Origin: Albula goreensis
Lineage: Eukaryota; Chordata; Actinopteri; Albuliformes; Albulidae
Length of the DNA: 64,000 bases
Assembly (NCBI GenBank): GCA_022829145.1
Contig: CM040760.1
Location: 24,030,602-24,094,601 of the forward strand
Direction: 5' to 3'
Of this stretch, positions 51,472-63,618 are shown piece by piece. The stretch's first letter is position 1. Every line of letters starts with the position of its first letter. The notes beneath the pieces are model-generated. The model was not told the DNA's origin and ran no database searches. It saw nothing but the letters and a program-made list of their open reading frames with translations. The position numbers and the translations under genes were made by a program.

Positions 51472-51477
51472 AATAAA
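51472..51477 (+). other. Candidate polyadenylation signal of gene A
   Basis: AATAAA about 290 bases after the stop codon. A 3' UTR intron may intervene, so this is a candidate only. Confidence 0.3.
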
Positions 51478-51683
51478 CATCATTTCATACGATCTTTCCT
51501 CTTGCTCGAAAATGTACTGTACTTTTTTTAATAGCCAGTCTTAACATGACAGCTGAGGCAAAACACATATGTAATTTGAACTTGTAAACAATATGCCAGT
51601 TACTACAAAAATGTGGCACCACCGTCTGACTAATTAACTTTTCACTCAGCATACTGGCATGGAACAATATACACATTTGCAAG

Positions 51684-51800
51684 CAGGGCCGGCCCGACGC
51701 ATAAGCGAATTAAGCGCCTGCTTAGGGCCCCCGTTGCCACCAGAGGGCCCCCAAGAGCGCTTGAAATGTCCCACAAGGCGGTGGGGGCCCTCAAATAAGA
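51684..51800. mobile_element. hAT-like GGCC-type MITE fragment, copy 1
   Basis: Starts CAGGGCCGGCCCGACGCATA, followed by AAGCGCCTGCTTAGGGCCCC and CCCACAAGGCGGTGGGGGCC. The right end is missing or diverged. It shares a long block with 60685-60841. Confidence 0.65.
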
Positions 51801-53370
51801 AAGGCTCTATGTATTAACTTGAACAAATGTCTTTAAGTCAAATGCATCCTTGATGCAGTCAGTCCCCATAAGCGTCTGTTCCTCTTCAGGTCTGCATGAC
51901 TGCTTGAGCCCCTTCCTGCCTTCCCATCATCTCCCGAAAACTGAAGACCCATGTGACCCGTTTCAGCTGACCTATCACTTCCTGTGCTTTCAAAATATTG
52001 TTGCATTATGTGCATGTCAATGAAAGTACTGCTAAGCGTTTTCTGTCATCCCCCCCTAATACCTTTTCCCCACATCTTGTGCTGCAATATCTTGCACAAA
52101 AAACAAATGTCATGTAGTTACCGTGTTTGTGAAGTCAATGAGCAAATGAGTGGCATTGTGTTTTTTTGAGTTCCATGAACTCCCATGATCCTACTCTCAC
52201 TATGCAGCTTATGAGTATTTCTTTGAGTAAAATCAGTCAGTACAATTTGCTGAAGTGGGCCTTATATCATTAAGACAGTTTTTATTGTTCAAAAAATATA
52301 TTTCAATATATGCACCAAGACTGAACAAATGTTGATGTTTAATACTTTTTTTGGTTCCTATATACACAAAAATCAAACCATTTCAAGGGGAATACATGCA
52401 TCGGTCAAATCATACGCAAAATCAAACATGTGAAACAGGAAGTGGAACGACTTAAAAGCAGGTCATTCCTCATCAGTTTTTCCTTTGAAAAACTTTTGTT
52501 TAGAAAATCCAGATTTGCTTTTTTGTTCTGCATAAAAATCTCTGCAGTAAAAGTTTAAAAGTTTAAAATCTTTAGCACATGACAGGTGTGGTTTTTTGGC
52601 AAAAGTCAAAGACCTTCAGATGCAGTATTTATAGGGTCATATTTCCAAAACAAATATAGTCTTGTAAAGTCACATGTTTTATGGGTAAGGTGAAAGAATA
52701 ATCTAAGTGAATAGTTAATCATTAATGCATACTACAGCCTAACCCAAGATCTTGCAGCTCTCAATATATTTCCAATGTGAAATACACGTTATGCTTCAAA
52801 AAATAGTTTTTAATCAAAATATCTCAATTTCAGTATGTATAAAGCATAATCCATGACAAGTACATCTACTGATCTGTGTTTCAGACATTCTGTATGAGCC
52901 CAGTTACCTGAAAACATCCCTGCAATTTTCCAATGTGAAAACAGAAAAAATGATCTTAATGAAAAGTGACCTTAAAATGGCCCACATCTCTGCATTTGTA
53001 ATAAATAAAACTACAGAGATTGTCAGAGATTCTTTTGTGGTGTCATTTGTGTGCTGAAAGTTAGTTTGCTCTGTCAGAACATATAACGTCAATGTCAACA
53101 ACCATGTGGGAAAAAAAAATCACATAATTGCAACACTTCACTTCTGCTGGCACAAAATCCCAAGATAAGCTAATTTCATTTTGTGTTCCCGGCACATCAG
53201 CGTTGGAACAGAAAGATAACAGCACTGAACGACGGTGTAAATGTTTCTTTCGCAACACTGATTTAGATGTTGATTAGGAGGATTCACAAACTACTTGACA
53301 GCAACAGCAGTTTGGATGCAGGCCATCAGGCCAGACCCAAGTGAAGAAATAATGGAAATCACATAAGAAT
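51801..53370. other. Intergenic sequence between genes A and B
   Basis: AT-rich, no coding signal or clear repeat boundary seen. Confidence 0.4.
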
Positions 53371-53371
53371 C

Positions 53372-53463
53372 GCGCGCCGACACCGATATAAAAACCTGAG
53401 CCCCATCTCATATCCCAGCATTGTGTGACTGAGTGAAACGGGCTCACAGACACTGTCCCAGCC
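53372..53463 (+). promoter_or_regulatory. TATA promoter of array gene B
   Basis: GACACCGATATAAAAACC with TATAAAA at 53387-53393, 77 bases before the ATG. It continues with CCCCATCTCATATCCCAGCA as in gene A. Confidence 0.75.
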
Positions 53464-56400
53464 ATGAGAAACCCTGCACCCCTCTCTGCTTGGCTTGTGC
53501 TGGCTCTCACAGGTAAGGTTAATTTGTGTCGCCATCTCTCGTTACCAGGGGTTCCCAGTCTGGGTCTGGGGGCCCTTGAATTTGCTGGTATCTATTCCAA
53601 CCATGGTGTGATTTCTGACAAACAAAGAGCGCTTTGTGATTAGACCATTTTAATGTCTGAGGGACCTAATAGCACTGTTTGACCAGTTTTGATACATTCT
53701 GCGCCTTTAAAAACAGTTCCCACCCACATAAATTTAAAAAAAATAAAGAAAATATTGTTTTCAAGAAACAAATTCCTCCTCAAATGTCCAGGAATAAAAT
53801 ATATAGTTTGAGGATGGGTGTTGTCATAAAAATAAATAAAAAAAAGAAGCCTACAAGGGTAGGACAACATTTAGGCAAACCAATAGTTTGCAATGAATTG
53901 CCTCTTTACAGGCCAGACCCAGGAGAACCAGCAAACAGACAGCAAAAAGGCTGGCCCTCGGAACTCTGATAAATGGCCTGCTTCAGCTGATCTTAAACCT
54001 CTGAAGAAATCTTGAGGCAATCCCTATTAAGATCAGCGATCCTACACACACCATTTGACTTCCGGCATGAGGTCTCATCACTACTGTTATTTGCATCAAA
54101 CTGATCACTGGGGTTGCAAACTGCTGCCCCTTAAAACCCCAACAGGAAATGTGACGTCACATCCTGATTGGCTAAAAGGAGAATGCACTCAGAGCTGCTC
54201 TCAGTCACTAATTAGGAGCCAGACTCCTCGCTGCAGAACACAGGTGATCGCAATAATGCTCCAATCACCATACTAAGTAGAAGGAATACGATGAAACTGA
54301 AATCGAAATCGAGGAAAGACTCTCGAAATAAGTGAAAATGATAAAGAACACATGAAAAGAAATTGCCAGCCAGCACCTTTGAATGTGTGATGGCTAAAAT
54401 ATATGAGGGTATATTTTAAATGTCTGGTCTATGAAGCAGAAACCATCTTTTGCTGTTGAAATATACAACTACAATGTAAAAAGTATAACTTGAGAATTTT
54501 TACATGCACAAAGAAAGGCAAATATGAGGTATTCTAGCAAATGTATGTTTTAACACAACATCTAATACAAAACCCTACACAGATGCACACACATAGTGTG
54601 GAGGCTTGAAAATACAAAGACCATTGGAAATGAAAATGTCTTCATTTGTTATTTATCTGTGTCTCACGGCAGGAGCAAGCTTCCACTTTCCATTGAAAGC
54701 TGCTGCGTTTACAAGTAAGTTTTGGTTCTTTGTTTTTTCTAAAGAGTCAACACACGTTCCTTCAGTTTCATTTAAAACTGATACTGCAATAAAAAATTCT
54801 TTGTCCCGACTTGGATATTTCTACTACTTCAAGTAAATGATTTACCAGTTATTACGCACAAAGAATGGCATGTTTCCTCTTTATCATTGTGCCACGTTTT
54901 GACAGTCAAAACAGAGACAGTATGTTTATTTTATTATTCTAACTGGCAAGAGACCAGGGTTGCAAACAGATGATCAATGATTCATCTTGCGAGTTGCGAA
55001 CGTAACTGTGTTCTCTATGAGATGCTCCGGTTACACACAGTGAATTCTCACGGTGACAGCAGTGTCTGTTCCCCACAGTGGGGCCGTATTTTGCAAGAAT
55101 CATCGGGCCTAAAACGGTGGACCCAGGAGTGGGGACTGACTTCACCTGCTCTGCTGACTGCTCCCCTTCCTGCACGTACACGTGGTCTATGGAGGGGAAG
55201 ACTGTGCAGGGACAGGTAGCTACAGTGACTCCCTCTGGCAAAACCAAATCCTTGGAATTGGAGTGCACCGCCCTCAACCCAGAAACTGGGAAGTCCTCAA
55301 AAGCAACGAAGACAGTTGGAGTGAACGGTGAGACCATAATCTTCTCTGGTTTTGAAGATTTACTGTAAATTTGTAAATCTTCAGGCAATCTAAATTTATT
55401 AAAATCTTAAAATCTCACTTTTAAGACAAGCACATTTCAACTGCTAATGGAGATATGGATGTGCACCGTAAATTCTTACGATGACAGTGATGTCGTTTCA
55501 CCGTAGGGGGTCTGGTGCTGGTACGGATCATTGGGCCTGAAACAGCAAAGGCCAAAGAGGAGACTGATTTCACCTGCTCTGCTGACTGCAGCCCACCCTG
55601 TACCTACATCTGGTCTCTGGAAGGGCAGACGGCACAGGGGCCGGTAGTAACCCTGACTCCTTCTGGGGCGACAAAATCTCTCGTTCTGGAGTGCACCGCG
55701 CTCAACCCCGACACGGGGAAGTCTTTGAAGGCAACGAAGATGATTCAAGTGATCAGTAAGATAACAAACGGCCTTCTGTCCAGACGTGGTGGATTCTGTG
55801 TTGGCAAGGTGTATGCATATGAGTATGAGCTTGTAGTTATGTAGTTGTGTCCAGAGGTTGCAGGCTTGAATCTTAGGTCAGGTACTGGCACTGTGCTCTT
55901 GAGCAAAGTATGTCACCTGAAGTGAGTATCCAGCTACAGAATTTTTTACATTAACATTATAGTCATTTAGCTGATGCTTTTATCCAAAGCAACTTATAGT
56001 TGATTAGGCTAACCAATGTGGGGTTAAGGGCCTTGCTTAAGGGCCCAACAGCAATGGTATTCTTGCTGGGGCTAGACTGGGGCTTGAACTGCATGTACCT
56101 CTGCCACTGAAATGGACAGTATATAAAAATGTAATCTGTGTAAGTTTCTCTGGTTAAGGCCTACATTGCACGCTAACACAAACATTTGCCCATCTCACAT
56201 TTCCAGCCGCAGATGTAATATGGAGGTTTCTGTGATTAATGTCTTAAGGCCTACAAACGGCCTTAATGTAAACTGTATCTGTGGTTAATTTAACGCCGAA
56301 ATTGCATTCTAACACAAACCTTTTCTCTTCTTACAGGTCCATCTACAGATGTAATCCAGAGTGAGTAGTCAACATTTAAGATTATGGCCTGTTTAATACA

Positions 56401-58158
56401 GACTCGTCAGGCTCATTGAGAGGTCATTTGTATCGCCATGACTGTATTCTCTGTGTGATGCAGTGGTTTAATTGTCACAGTGACAGCAATGTCTGTTCAC
56501 CACAGTGGGGCCATATTTTGCAAGAATCATTGGGCCTAAAATGGCGGCCGCTGGAGAGGGGACTGACTTCACCTGCTCTGCTGACTGCTCCCCTTCCTGC
56601 ACGTACACGTGGTCTATGGACGGGAAGACTGTGCAGGGAGAGGAAGTTACAGTGACACCTTCTGGCGCGACCACATCCCTACAGCTGGAGTGCACCGCCC
56701 TCAACCCAGCAACCGGGAAGTCTGCCAAGACGACAGAGACGGTCCAAGTGAAAAGTGAGATTATACGGTCCTCTTAGTTTTGAGTTTCTACAGCAATAGT
56801 ATCATCAAACTTCCCTACAATATCGGTTTGGTTTGCTACCGTTTGCTTTGTCAATGAAATTTAATGCAAATATTTTAGATTCAGTCACCAGGCTTTGCAG
56901 CAGACATCACTTGCCTGTCTATAGGTGAATAAATAAAAAAGGGGACCTGTCGAATGGAATTATTTCTAATATCACATCTGTAGGTTTGACTTATTGCCTT
57001 TCGTCACTGTGCTTCATTCTAAACAAAAGGTTTAGTTTCAGCCAATGCTATATTGAGAATGAGTGAATGAGTGAATGAGTGAATGTGCTTGTAACTCAGA
57101 TAATGACTGAGGCCACAATCCTTGCTGTAGACCCTGTGGCCCTAAAACCACAGTCTGTCACCGAGCCGTCCCTGGGTGAACCCTTCAGTTTGACCTGTGC
57201 CGGTGCCGATCCGACGGCCACCATCGAATGGTTAAAGGACGGCTATGACATGACCATAGACGCTCAGATGAGCCTCTCCGCGGACAAATCCACCGTCAGA
57301 TTCACCTCGCTGCTGCCATCTCATGGCGGATTTTATCGCTGCGCGCCTTCCAAGGGCGGCTCAAGGATCGTTAGCACGGGGTACCTGCTTTCCTGTAAGT
57401 AAAGCTGAGTAAGATGCATATCCTGAATGCTGAGTGTGTTCGTTTTGTGTATATTTATTTATCCAAATCCTGTTTAACCCCTACAGATGGCAAACTGAGT
57501 GTCAGTGTCAGTGGGCCGGACACTGTAGTTGTGGGGAAAGAGCACGTCTATGAGTGCAACGCAAACTGTGAAATCGAATGCTCCATCTACTGGACTTTCA
57601 GGGGTGGATTGCCCTCCGGCTCCTACTCACAGCGGCAAACCGTGATCAGATGGACACCTGATCAACCAGACACGACTCAGGTGTTCACCTGCGTGGTAGA
57701 GAATACGGCTGCTAGACGATCAGCAACATATTCCAAAACCGTGAAGGTCGTCGAGGAAGCGGGTAAAACACTCATTTCACCTATGGCCGTTAATGGGAGT
57801 TTCACACAGTGATCACTGGTTAACACTGACATTTACAACAATCTGAAATGACAAAGAGGCGGCAGTGCTGTGTAATGGTTAGGGATGCAGGTTTGATTAC
57901 CAGGTAGAGCCCTGCCACTCCACTGCCAATCAAAGCACTTATAATAATGTACCTCAGTTTAAATACCATCCGTTTAAATGGAAGATGAATAAAACAAATG
58001 TAGCCTAAGCTTTGGTACTTTCTCTGCACAAGGGCATCTACTAAATCTAATCTACATTTGTGAATTATTCCACATTTAGAGCCTAAAACTCCTGCTCAGA
58101 TAAAATGTTTTTCATTGATACTACAGGTTCACTTCCATGTCCATATCAAGCTGTGTAA
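53464..58158 (+). CDS. Array gene B: five-Ig protein, probably secreted
   Basis: Seen: exons 53464-53512, 54673-54714, 55079-55327, 55507-55755, 56337-56360, 56506-56754, 57131-57394, 57487-57762 and 58127-58158 join in phase 1 to 478 codons including TAA (477 aa). Signal peptide MRNPAPLSAWLVLALTG; three Ig domains with FTCSADCSPSCTYTW-type clusters; one domain with a conventional Cys pair (FSLTCAGADP and LLPSHGGFYRCAP); and a fifth with CNANCEIECSIYWTFRGG. The end GSLPCPYQAV-stop has no hydrophobic segment. Inferred: secreted, unless an unseen membrane exon exists. An alternative last exon (acceptor before 58304, DLLP-stop) would also give a secreted form. A polyadenylation signal follows at 58585. 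The three C-cluster exons are each 249 bp, so they arose by exon duplication inside the gene. Family not named. Confidence 0.75.
54293..54310 (+). promoter_or_regulatory. ISRE/IRF-like element in intron 1 of gene B
   Basis: GAAACTGAAATCGAAATC: three GAAA cores at exact 6-base spacing, which fits the consensus GAAANNGAAA bound by IRF-family factors. Its position is about 830 bases into the gene. Function is inferred from the motif only. Confidence 0.4.
55845..56110. mobile_element. Two SINE fragments in intron 4 of gene B
   Basis: 55845-55935 is a plus-orientation fragment (GTTGCAGGCTTGAATCTTAG and CTCTTGAGCAAAGTATG). 55955-56110 is a minus-orientation copy ending in CATTTAGCTGATGCTTTTAT and GGGCCCAACAGCAATGG. 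Confidence 0.6.
57850..58045 (+). mobile_element. SINE in the intron before the last exon of gene B
   Basis: tRNA-like head GGCGGCAGTGCTGTGTAATG and GCAGGTTTGATTACCAGG, then a tail with GGGCATCTACTAAATCTAA. Confidence 0.6.
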
Positions 58159-58584
58159 ATGGAGTGTACAAATCAAAAAATAAAGCTCTGTGAATTTGTC
58201 TGGACAGGAGCATCTATGAAATGTAGCTTAGATTTGGGAATAATTTACTTTAGATTTAGAGTGTAAATTTCATCTAATATAATATTTTCTGTACATCTTT
58301 CAGATCTCCTTCCATGAAAAGGTCCACCTCATTAAACCCATCAAGTCTGGTTAAACCCCTTCCTGCACAAAATCTGCTAACGCTCCTCCTTCGCCACTTT
58401 CTGTTTTTTGTAACGGCGGAAAAATAATGGAAGTAGAGATGGCAGAGACAGACTCGTATTTAGGCCAAATGGGGATTTAAACTTGAGCTTTTCCCACCTG
58501 TACACTGAAGAACAGCTTTTATTTAGGATTGAGTTATTTAAGCTTTGTATTCATGGTTTCTTGCCTGGCAAGATAATTTTCGAT

Positions 58585-58590
58585 AATAAA
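58585..58590 (+). other. Polyadenylation signal, gene B
   Basis: AATAAA in the context GATAATAAAGTCTTGAACC, about 430 bases after the stop codon. Confidence 0.5.
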
Positions 58591-58737
58591 GTCTTGAACC
58601 AAAATCAAAATTCATGGCCTTTTTTTTGGTCATAAGAGTGACATTTCCTGATTTAATTAATTACCACTAAAGAAGCACTGACATTAGTTACCATTTACTA
58701 TGGTAAATTTCTCTTTTCTCATTCCGTAGAAATTCAA

Positions 58738-58765
58738 TTAACCCTAACCCTAACCCTAACCCTTA
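58738..58765. repeat. Interstitial telomere-like repeat
   Basis: About four copies of CCCTAA (TTAGGG on the other strand) just downstream of gene B. Confidence 0.85.
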
Positions 58766-59019
58766 CTCAATTCCTCTGACTATATTTAGCAGTCATCAAA
58801 ATCCATTATTGGTAACTAATGATTAAATAATAATTAACCGGCAAGACCACTGGTATGACCCAGCCCCCAAGACCCAAAGTTGTGTGCAGTGATGGTCTTT
58901 TTCTCAAAAGAGACTGGCAGACCTGAAATCTGTGCATGCAAAGGGAGTATGCATGGAAGAACCAAAAGCAGGGTCATGTCACCTACAGAAACTGGAACAG
59001 GTAACGGAGATTACCTACA

Positions 59020-59213
59020 GGGGCAGCCTGTAGTCTGGTGGCTAAGGTACATGACTGAGACCCTTGAGGTTGTTGGCCCAAGCCCCAGCTTAGCCACAGC
59101 AAGAACACCATTGCTGTTGGGCCCTTGAGCAAGGCCCTTAACCCCACATTGTTCCTAGGGGGGGATTGCATCACAAAAGCATCAGCTGATTAGCTATAAT
59201 GTTATGTAATGTA
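59020..59213 (+). mobile_element. tRNA-derived SINE
   Basis: GGGGCAGCCTGTAGTCTGGT (box A-like), CTGTTGGGCCCTTGAGCAAG core, and a tail with GCATCAGCTGATTAGCTATA followed by a short TAATGT repeat. Confidence 0.75.
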
Positions 59214-59335
59214 TGGTTTACTGAAGCTGGTGGATGATGTCATTTTGGCCACACCCACCCTGTCTTCAGCAGCTACATGGGCCCATCACTGTTCCATCAC
59301 CTCTGTCTCGTTAGTAAATAAGTAAATTCTCAAAA

Positions 59336-59990
59336 TGAGTAAAACAACCATGTTGTTAATGAAGAGACGGATCCCATGTTCGCAGCTGAAGACAGATACT
59401 TTACTTACACAGCCGGCCGCGGGAACACAAGCATGGAGCAAAATGTTCAAAGATTACATTGTGTGGTCAACATTTATACAGTGTAAGGGAAAGACATTAG
59501 CATGTGATGGCTCACACATAATGTAATGGGGAGCCGCATCTTATCCAGACGGCAGGTAACAGGTCGTTAACAGGGGGCGCCACTTGGCCCTGGTCGGATG
59601 CGGCAACATCCCTTTGCTATTCTAATACACATTCTCAAACACTGTGCCGCTCTGCAGAACCGTCTCCAAACAGTCTGAAGAGAAGGCTTAACAAGCTCTG
59701 TCTTAAGAAGCTCAGATTTCGTAAAAACAGACAAAATGGTAGACACAAAAAAAAAAAAAAAGATAGATGTGGTTAATTTGGGAACTTCTGTGAGATCGTT
59801 TGTAATAGCGGGGAGAGTCAGGGTCAGGGCTGAGGTGAATCCATGGCGACAGACGATGAGTCACGGTGCTGTTGCAAAGCATTGACCTTTGACCTTTGAC
59901 CTTCACCACTGAGAGTGACAATAGCAACAAAACCTCCCAACCCAAGCAATACCAGGGCAATCTTCTCTAACGCCTGCCTGTCATGGCTTC
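59336..59990 (-). mobile_element. Fossil 3' end of a retrovirus-like element (LTR plus internal remnant), tentative
   Basis: Read on the minus strand, a purine-rich stretch (AGCAAAGGGA) is followed by TGTTGCCGC at 59608. An LTR-like unit runs from there to ACTCA at 59336 (273 bp), with a TATAAATG box about 150 bases in and GTAAAG near the 3' part. Upstream internal sequence (to about 59990) could be the end of an env-like region with a hydrophobic stretch, but it is degraded. The element is incomplete and broken; no second LTR was seen in the window. Confidence 0.35.
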
Positions 59991-60684
59991 TGCCATGGGC
60001 GTAAATTACTGGGGCTTCTGCTCCTTCCCCCTCACCTGTCCTCTTCAGATAATTTGCATTAGATGGAGAGCGCTTTGGAAGGAATACATATAGGCTCCTT
60101 TTTGACTAGACAAAGACAAGGCTTATGAACTATAAAAGTTTTGCTGTAGCAAAAATTTTATTATCAAAATAAATGAACTTTCTGTTTAAAAATCCATGAC
60201 TATTCCTCGTTTATCCACTAATCTGTGTTGCAGAATGTTGCAGGATAACCAGAAAAAGTAACCCTAAAACACCCTTACTCTCTGTATTTACCACAATTTG
60301 CACACAGATAATCATCTCATATCACAACGCTAATGTGCACACAGTGCAGTTTCCCAAAGCGACTTTCACAATGTGGTTTTGCATTGTGGGAAGCTACTAA
60401 GCCACACCTGTCACATTGATTTACCTGAAATACGTTAGTAAAGTTAGTAAAGAATTACACATCTAATAGCTGCTTTTGTGGTGGTTTTTGGTTAATTAAA
60501 TGCAGTTTCAATGGAGAGCCAACTGTTAGCTTGTGATCAGTGCTGATGCTACTGGCTTATCTGCAAATATTTTGGAGCGTCCTTTTCGCGGCTAGCACGA
60601 TGTGAGCACCACTGACCCAGTCTTGGGTAGAATAAGACCCAGTCAGGTTATTATTCTACATCAGAGTCCGTCAGTGGTGCTGCC

Positions 60685-60841
60685 AATTATGCGGCCCAAT
60701 GCTTAAGCAAACTAAGCGCCTGCTAGGGTCCCCATGGCCACCAGAGGGCCCCCAAGAGCGCTTGAAATGTCCCACAAGGCGGTGGGGGGCCCCCCAAATC
60801 AAATCCTGCTTAGGGCCCCATAAAGGCTTAAACCAGCCCTG
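60685..60841. mobile_element. hAT-like GGCC-type MITE, copy 2
   Basis: It shares AAGAGCGCTTGAAATGTCCC and ACAAGGCGGTGGGGG with 51684-51800 and ends AAACCAGCCCTG, the inverse of a CAGGGCTGG terminus. Confidence 0.65.
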
Positions 60842-61425
60842 TGACTGAGTCCTGCACCACAGGCCACAACTGAAGCACATTTAGCGGAAGAATTTCATCA
60901 GCCGTTCCCCTCTGTGATGTAAAATGAGGTGAAGAAAGTTAAACTGCTGAGGAGACCAAAGACTTTATTTACAGCCTAAGGTTATCGCAAGACCATATTG
61001 CAACTTCTCAATCTTTTTCTGTGAGTGTGTGTGTGTGTTTTTACCATGATGATGCTGTACTTTAAGGCTGTTTAGCAAGTGTGTAGTGATGCAGCGCAAT
61101 TTGATTTTTCATACCTGACTGAAGCACTGTGCCAGCAGAAAGACTGTGAAAAATCGAGACCAATCGGCCAAGCACAGGGAGGTGAAGAAATATTGGAAGC
61201 CATGCTCACAGCGACGTGAATACCCCTGTCCTGAACTGTTTGTTCTGTACATCTTAACTAAGGTTGTAAGGCCAAGCAGAAGGAAAGGAAGGACTGCTGA
61301 AACAATTTCACAATATACGCGTGCTGTCATAAATATTACAGATTACCAAACCGTTTTGACATTTTGCATCTAGGCTCTTAGGCCAAGAACGAGGAAGTGA
61401 AGAAATATTGGAAATTAGGAACAGA
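60842..61425. other. Intergenic sequence upstream of gene C with a promoter relic
   Basis: Around 61150-61205 the phrase CCAAGCACAGGGAGGTGAAG and the following GAAATATTGGAAGCC echo the sequence just upstream of the gene C TATA box (GGCCAAGAACGAGGAAGTGA, GAAATATTGGAAATT), suggesting a local duplication. Otherwise nothing coding is seen. Confidence 0.4.
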
Positions 61426-61511
61426 ATATAGCCACACCGATATAAAAACCCCATCTCATATCACAGCATTTTGTGAATTTGTGAAACAGGATTATAGACA
61501 CTGTCCCAGCC
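61426..61511 (+). promoter_or_regulatory. TATA promoter of array gene C
   Basis: CACACCGATATAAAAACC with TATAAAA at 61441-61447, 71 bases before the ATG. It is the same block as for genes A and B, with a ~6-base deletion downstream. Confidence 0.75.
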
Positions 61512-63618
61512 ATGAGGAGCCCTGTAACCCTCTCTGCTTGGATTGTACTGGCCCTCACAGGTAAGAGCACCTCTTAATGTAGCTTTCTTAAACAGAGGTC
61601 CTCTTCGCTTGTCTTTGGGGACATCTGTGTGTGCCTAATTCTGCTTCACCCATAATAAAGATTAATTGCATAGGAATAAAGTGTTGTATAATGTTAATTG
61701 CAATGTTAATACATTTTAATTAGGCGGTTTTAATCTCTGATGAAGGGCGTTTCCAATGCCAAACACAGAGTAGCCTGCTTGCACAGAATCAATATTATTC
61801 ATTTAATGACTTCGAATTGATTAGACTTCAGATCTCAGGCAACTAAGGGTTCTCAATTTTTTCTAATATTTGAGGCAAATGATAACTTGATAAAAGACAG
61901 TATTTTCATTGGCTAATTAATAGTCCCACAGCTGAAATATGGGAATGCTAAAACTTTGAAAGCCTAGTCCTTGAAAAAAAGGATTTAAAAGTATGGAGCT
62001 GAAACATATTTTCATCAACAAAAGATTGGTGCAAATGGTGCAAAGAAAAACCATCTAAAGCAAGAGTCACTCAGGACTAGGGTTTCTGCTGTTGAAATAT
62101 ACAGCAACAGCAAAAACAAAAACAGAGGTTTTTACTAAAAAAAAGAGAAACACAAGAGTATCCTTTATAGATACTAAAACATCATCATTCCTAATTATTA
62201 TTCACTTGTCTTCTGGCAGGAACAAGCCTAGTCTTTCCACTGATGGATGCTGCCCCATCATCCCCAAGTAAGTTCTGGTCCTCTCTCTTTCTGAAGGGTA
62301 AAATCATGTTCATACAATACTATATAACTACCTTTGAAACTTTTCTCAAGGATATCAAGCAAATGCACCAGTTATTAATAAATAGCTTTTTCCATCATTG
62401 TGCTGCAAGTTTGAACAGTCAAAACAGAGACCTTCATCTCAGTATATGGCAGGGACCATCAGGTACCAGGGTTTAATGCGTGATCAGTTTTCTTTCCCTT
62501 GCGGGTCAACATGGCCATAACAGTTTTGTTTATGCGGTGCGGAAGTTGTGCACAGTAAATTCTTGCAGTGACAGCAGTGTCTGCTCTGCACAGCGGGGCC
62601 ACTTTCCGTCACAATAATCGGGCCTGAAACAGTGACGGCAGGAGAGGACGTCAATTTCACCTGCTCCGCTGACTGCTCTCCCTCCTGCACGTACACCTGG
62701 ATGCTGGAGGGGCAGACGGCGGACGGAAAAGTAGCGACAGTGACGCCTTCGGGCGCCGCCAAATCCCTGGAAATGGAATGCACTGCCCTCAACCCGGAGA
62801 GCGGGAAGTCTTTGAAGATGGCGAAGACCGTCCAAGTGAACAGTGAGATCATATCCTTATCTGTTTTTAAGTTTTATTATAATTTTTCCTTTAAGCATAT
62901 AATAAAACAACATAGGTTTAACCTTTTGCTGCTTTCCATGACACTGAAATCTCCATTTCATAAAAATTGTTTATATTTAGTGACCAGGCCTCTAAACTCC
63001 CTGGCAAAATTACTTCATCTGCCAGTCTATAACTGAACCCGTTAAAACGGGACCTCTAAAATGAACTAATTTGCAAATTCTCACATCAAAATGATCTGGT
63101 ATTACTGATTTAATGTCCTGGGATATGAATACTCAACAATTATTTTTCATGGCATATTTACCCATTTCTGACATAATGAATGAATCATAAGAGGGTCGAT
63201 TATCCTTAAACAGATTTCAAACATGTCTAATGAAGAGCAGTGAACAGCTATTTACCATTCAGAGGTTGCATTTATGGTTGGAGTGAAAACCAGCAAAAAT
63301 GTTTTAGACAGAGAACCCCTACTATAGACTCACAGCACTGTGACTTTGTTCCAGATCCTCTATCAGTGCAGCCCAAACCGAACACACTGCAGTCCTTCAA
63401 AAAGCCCTTCCTTTTGATCTGTGTGGGTGCTGATCCAACAGCCACCATCGAATGGTACAAGGACGGCCATCTTCTGACCATAGACACTCAGATGACCCTC
63501 CCCGCAGACAACTCTACCCTCAAATTCAACTCGCTGCTGCCATCTCATGGTGGCTTGTATCAGTGCATTTCTGAGAAGGGGAGCTCAAGGATCATAAGTG
63601 TGGGATATATGCTGACCT
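61512..63618 (+). CDS. Array gene C: multi-Ig protein, 3' part beyond the window
   Basis: Seen: exons 61512-61560 (MRSPVTLSAWIVLALTG), 62220-62267 (linker TSLVFPLMDAAPSSP, 48 bp rather than 42), 62594-62842 (Ig with FTCSADCSPSCTYTW and MECTALNPESG, 249 bp) and 63355-63618 (Ig with LLICVGADPTATIEW and LLPSHGGLYQCIS, 264 bp). All junctions are phase 1 and the frame is open through 203 codons. The last exon ends at an ACCT/GTAAGT donor, so further exons lie to the right of the window. The order matches gene B with the two extra C-cluster domains missing. Membrane attachment is unknown. No breaks were seen in the visible part. Confidence 0.78.

Noticed and set aside
54939-55748. Minus-strand open frames opposite the Ig exons of gene B (also at 56468-56728 and 62484-62852)
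   Set aside because: They mirror the conserved plus-strand Ig exons and have no independent support.
59712-59960. 82-codon minus-strand frame starting with a hydrophobic stretch
   Set aside because: It lies in the tentative retroviral fossil and shows no intact gene structure, so it is kept only as part of that element.
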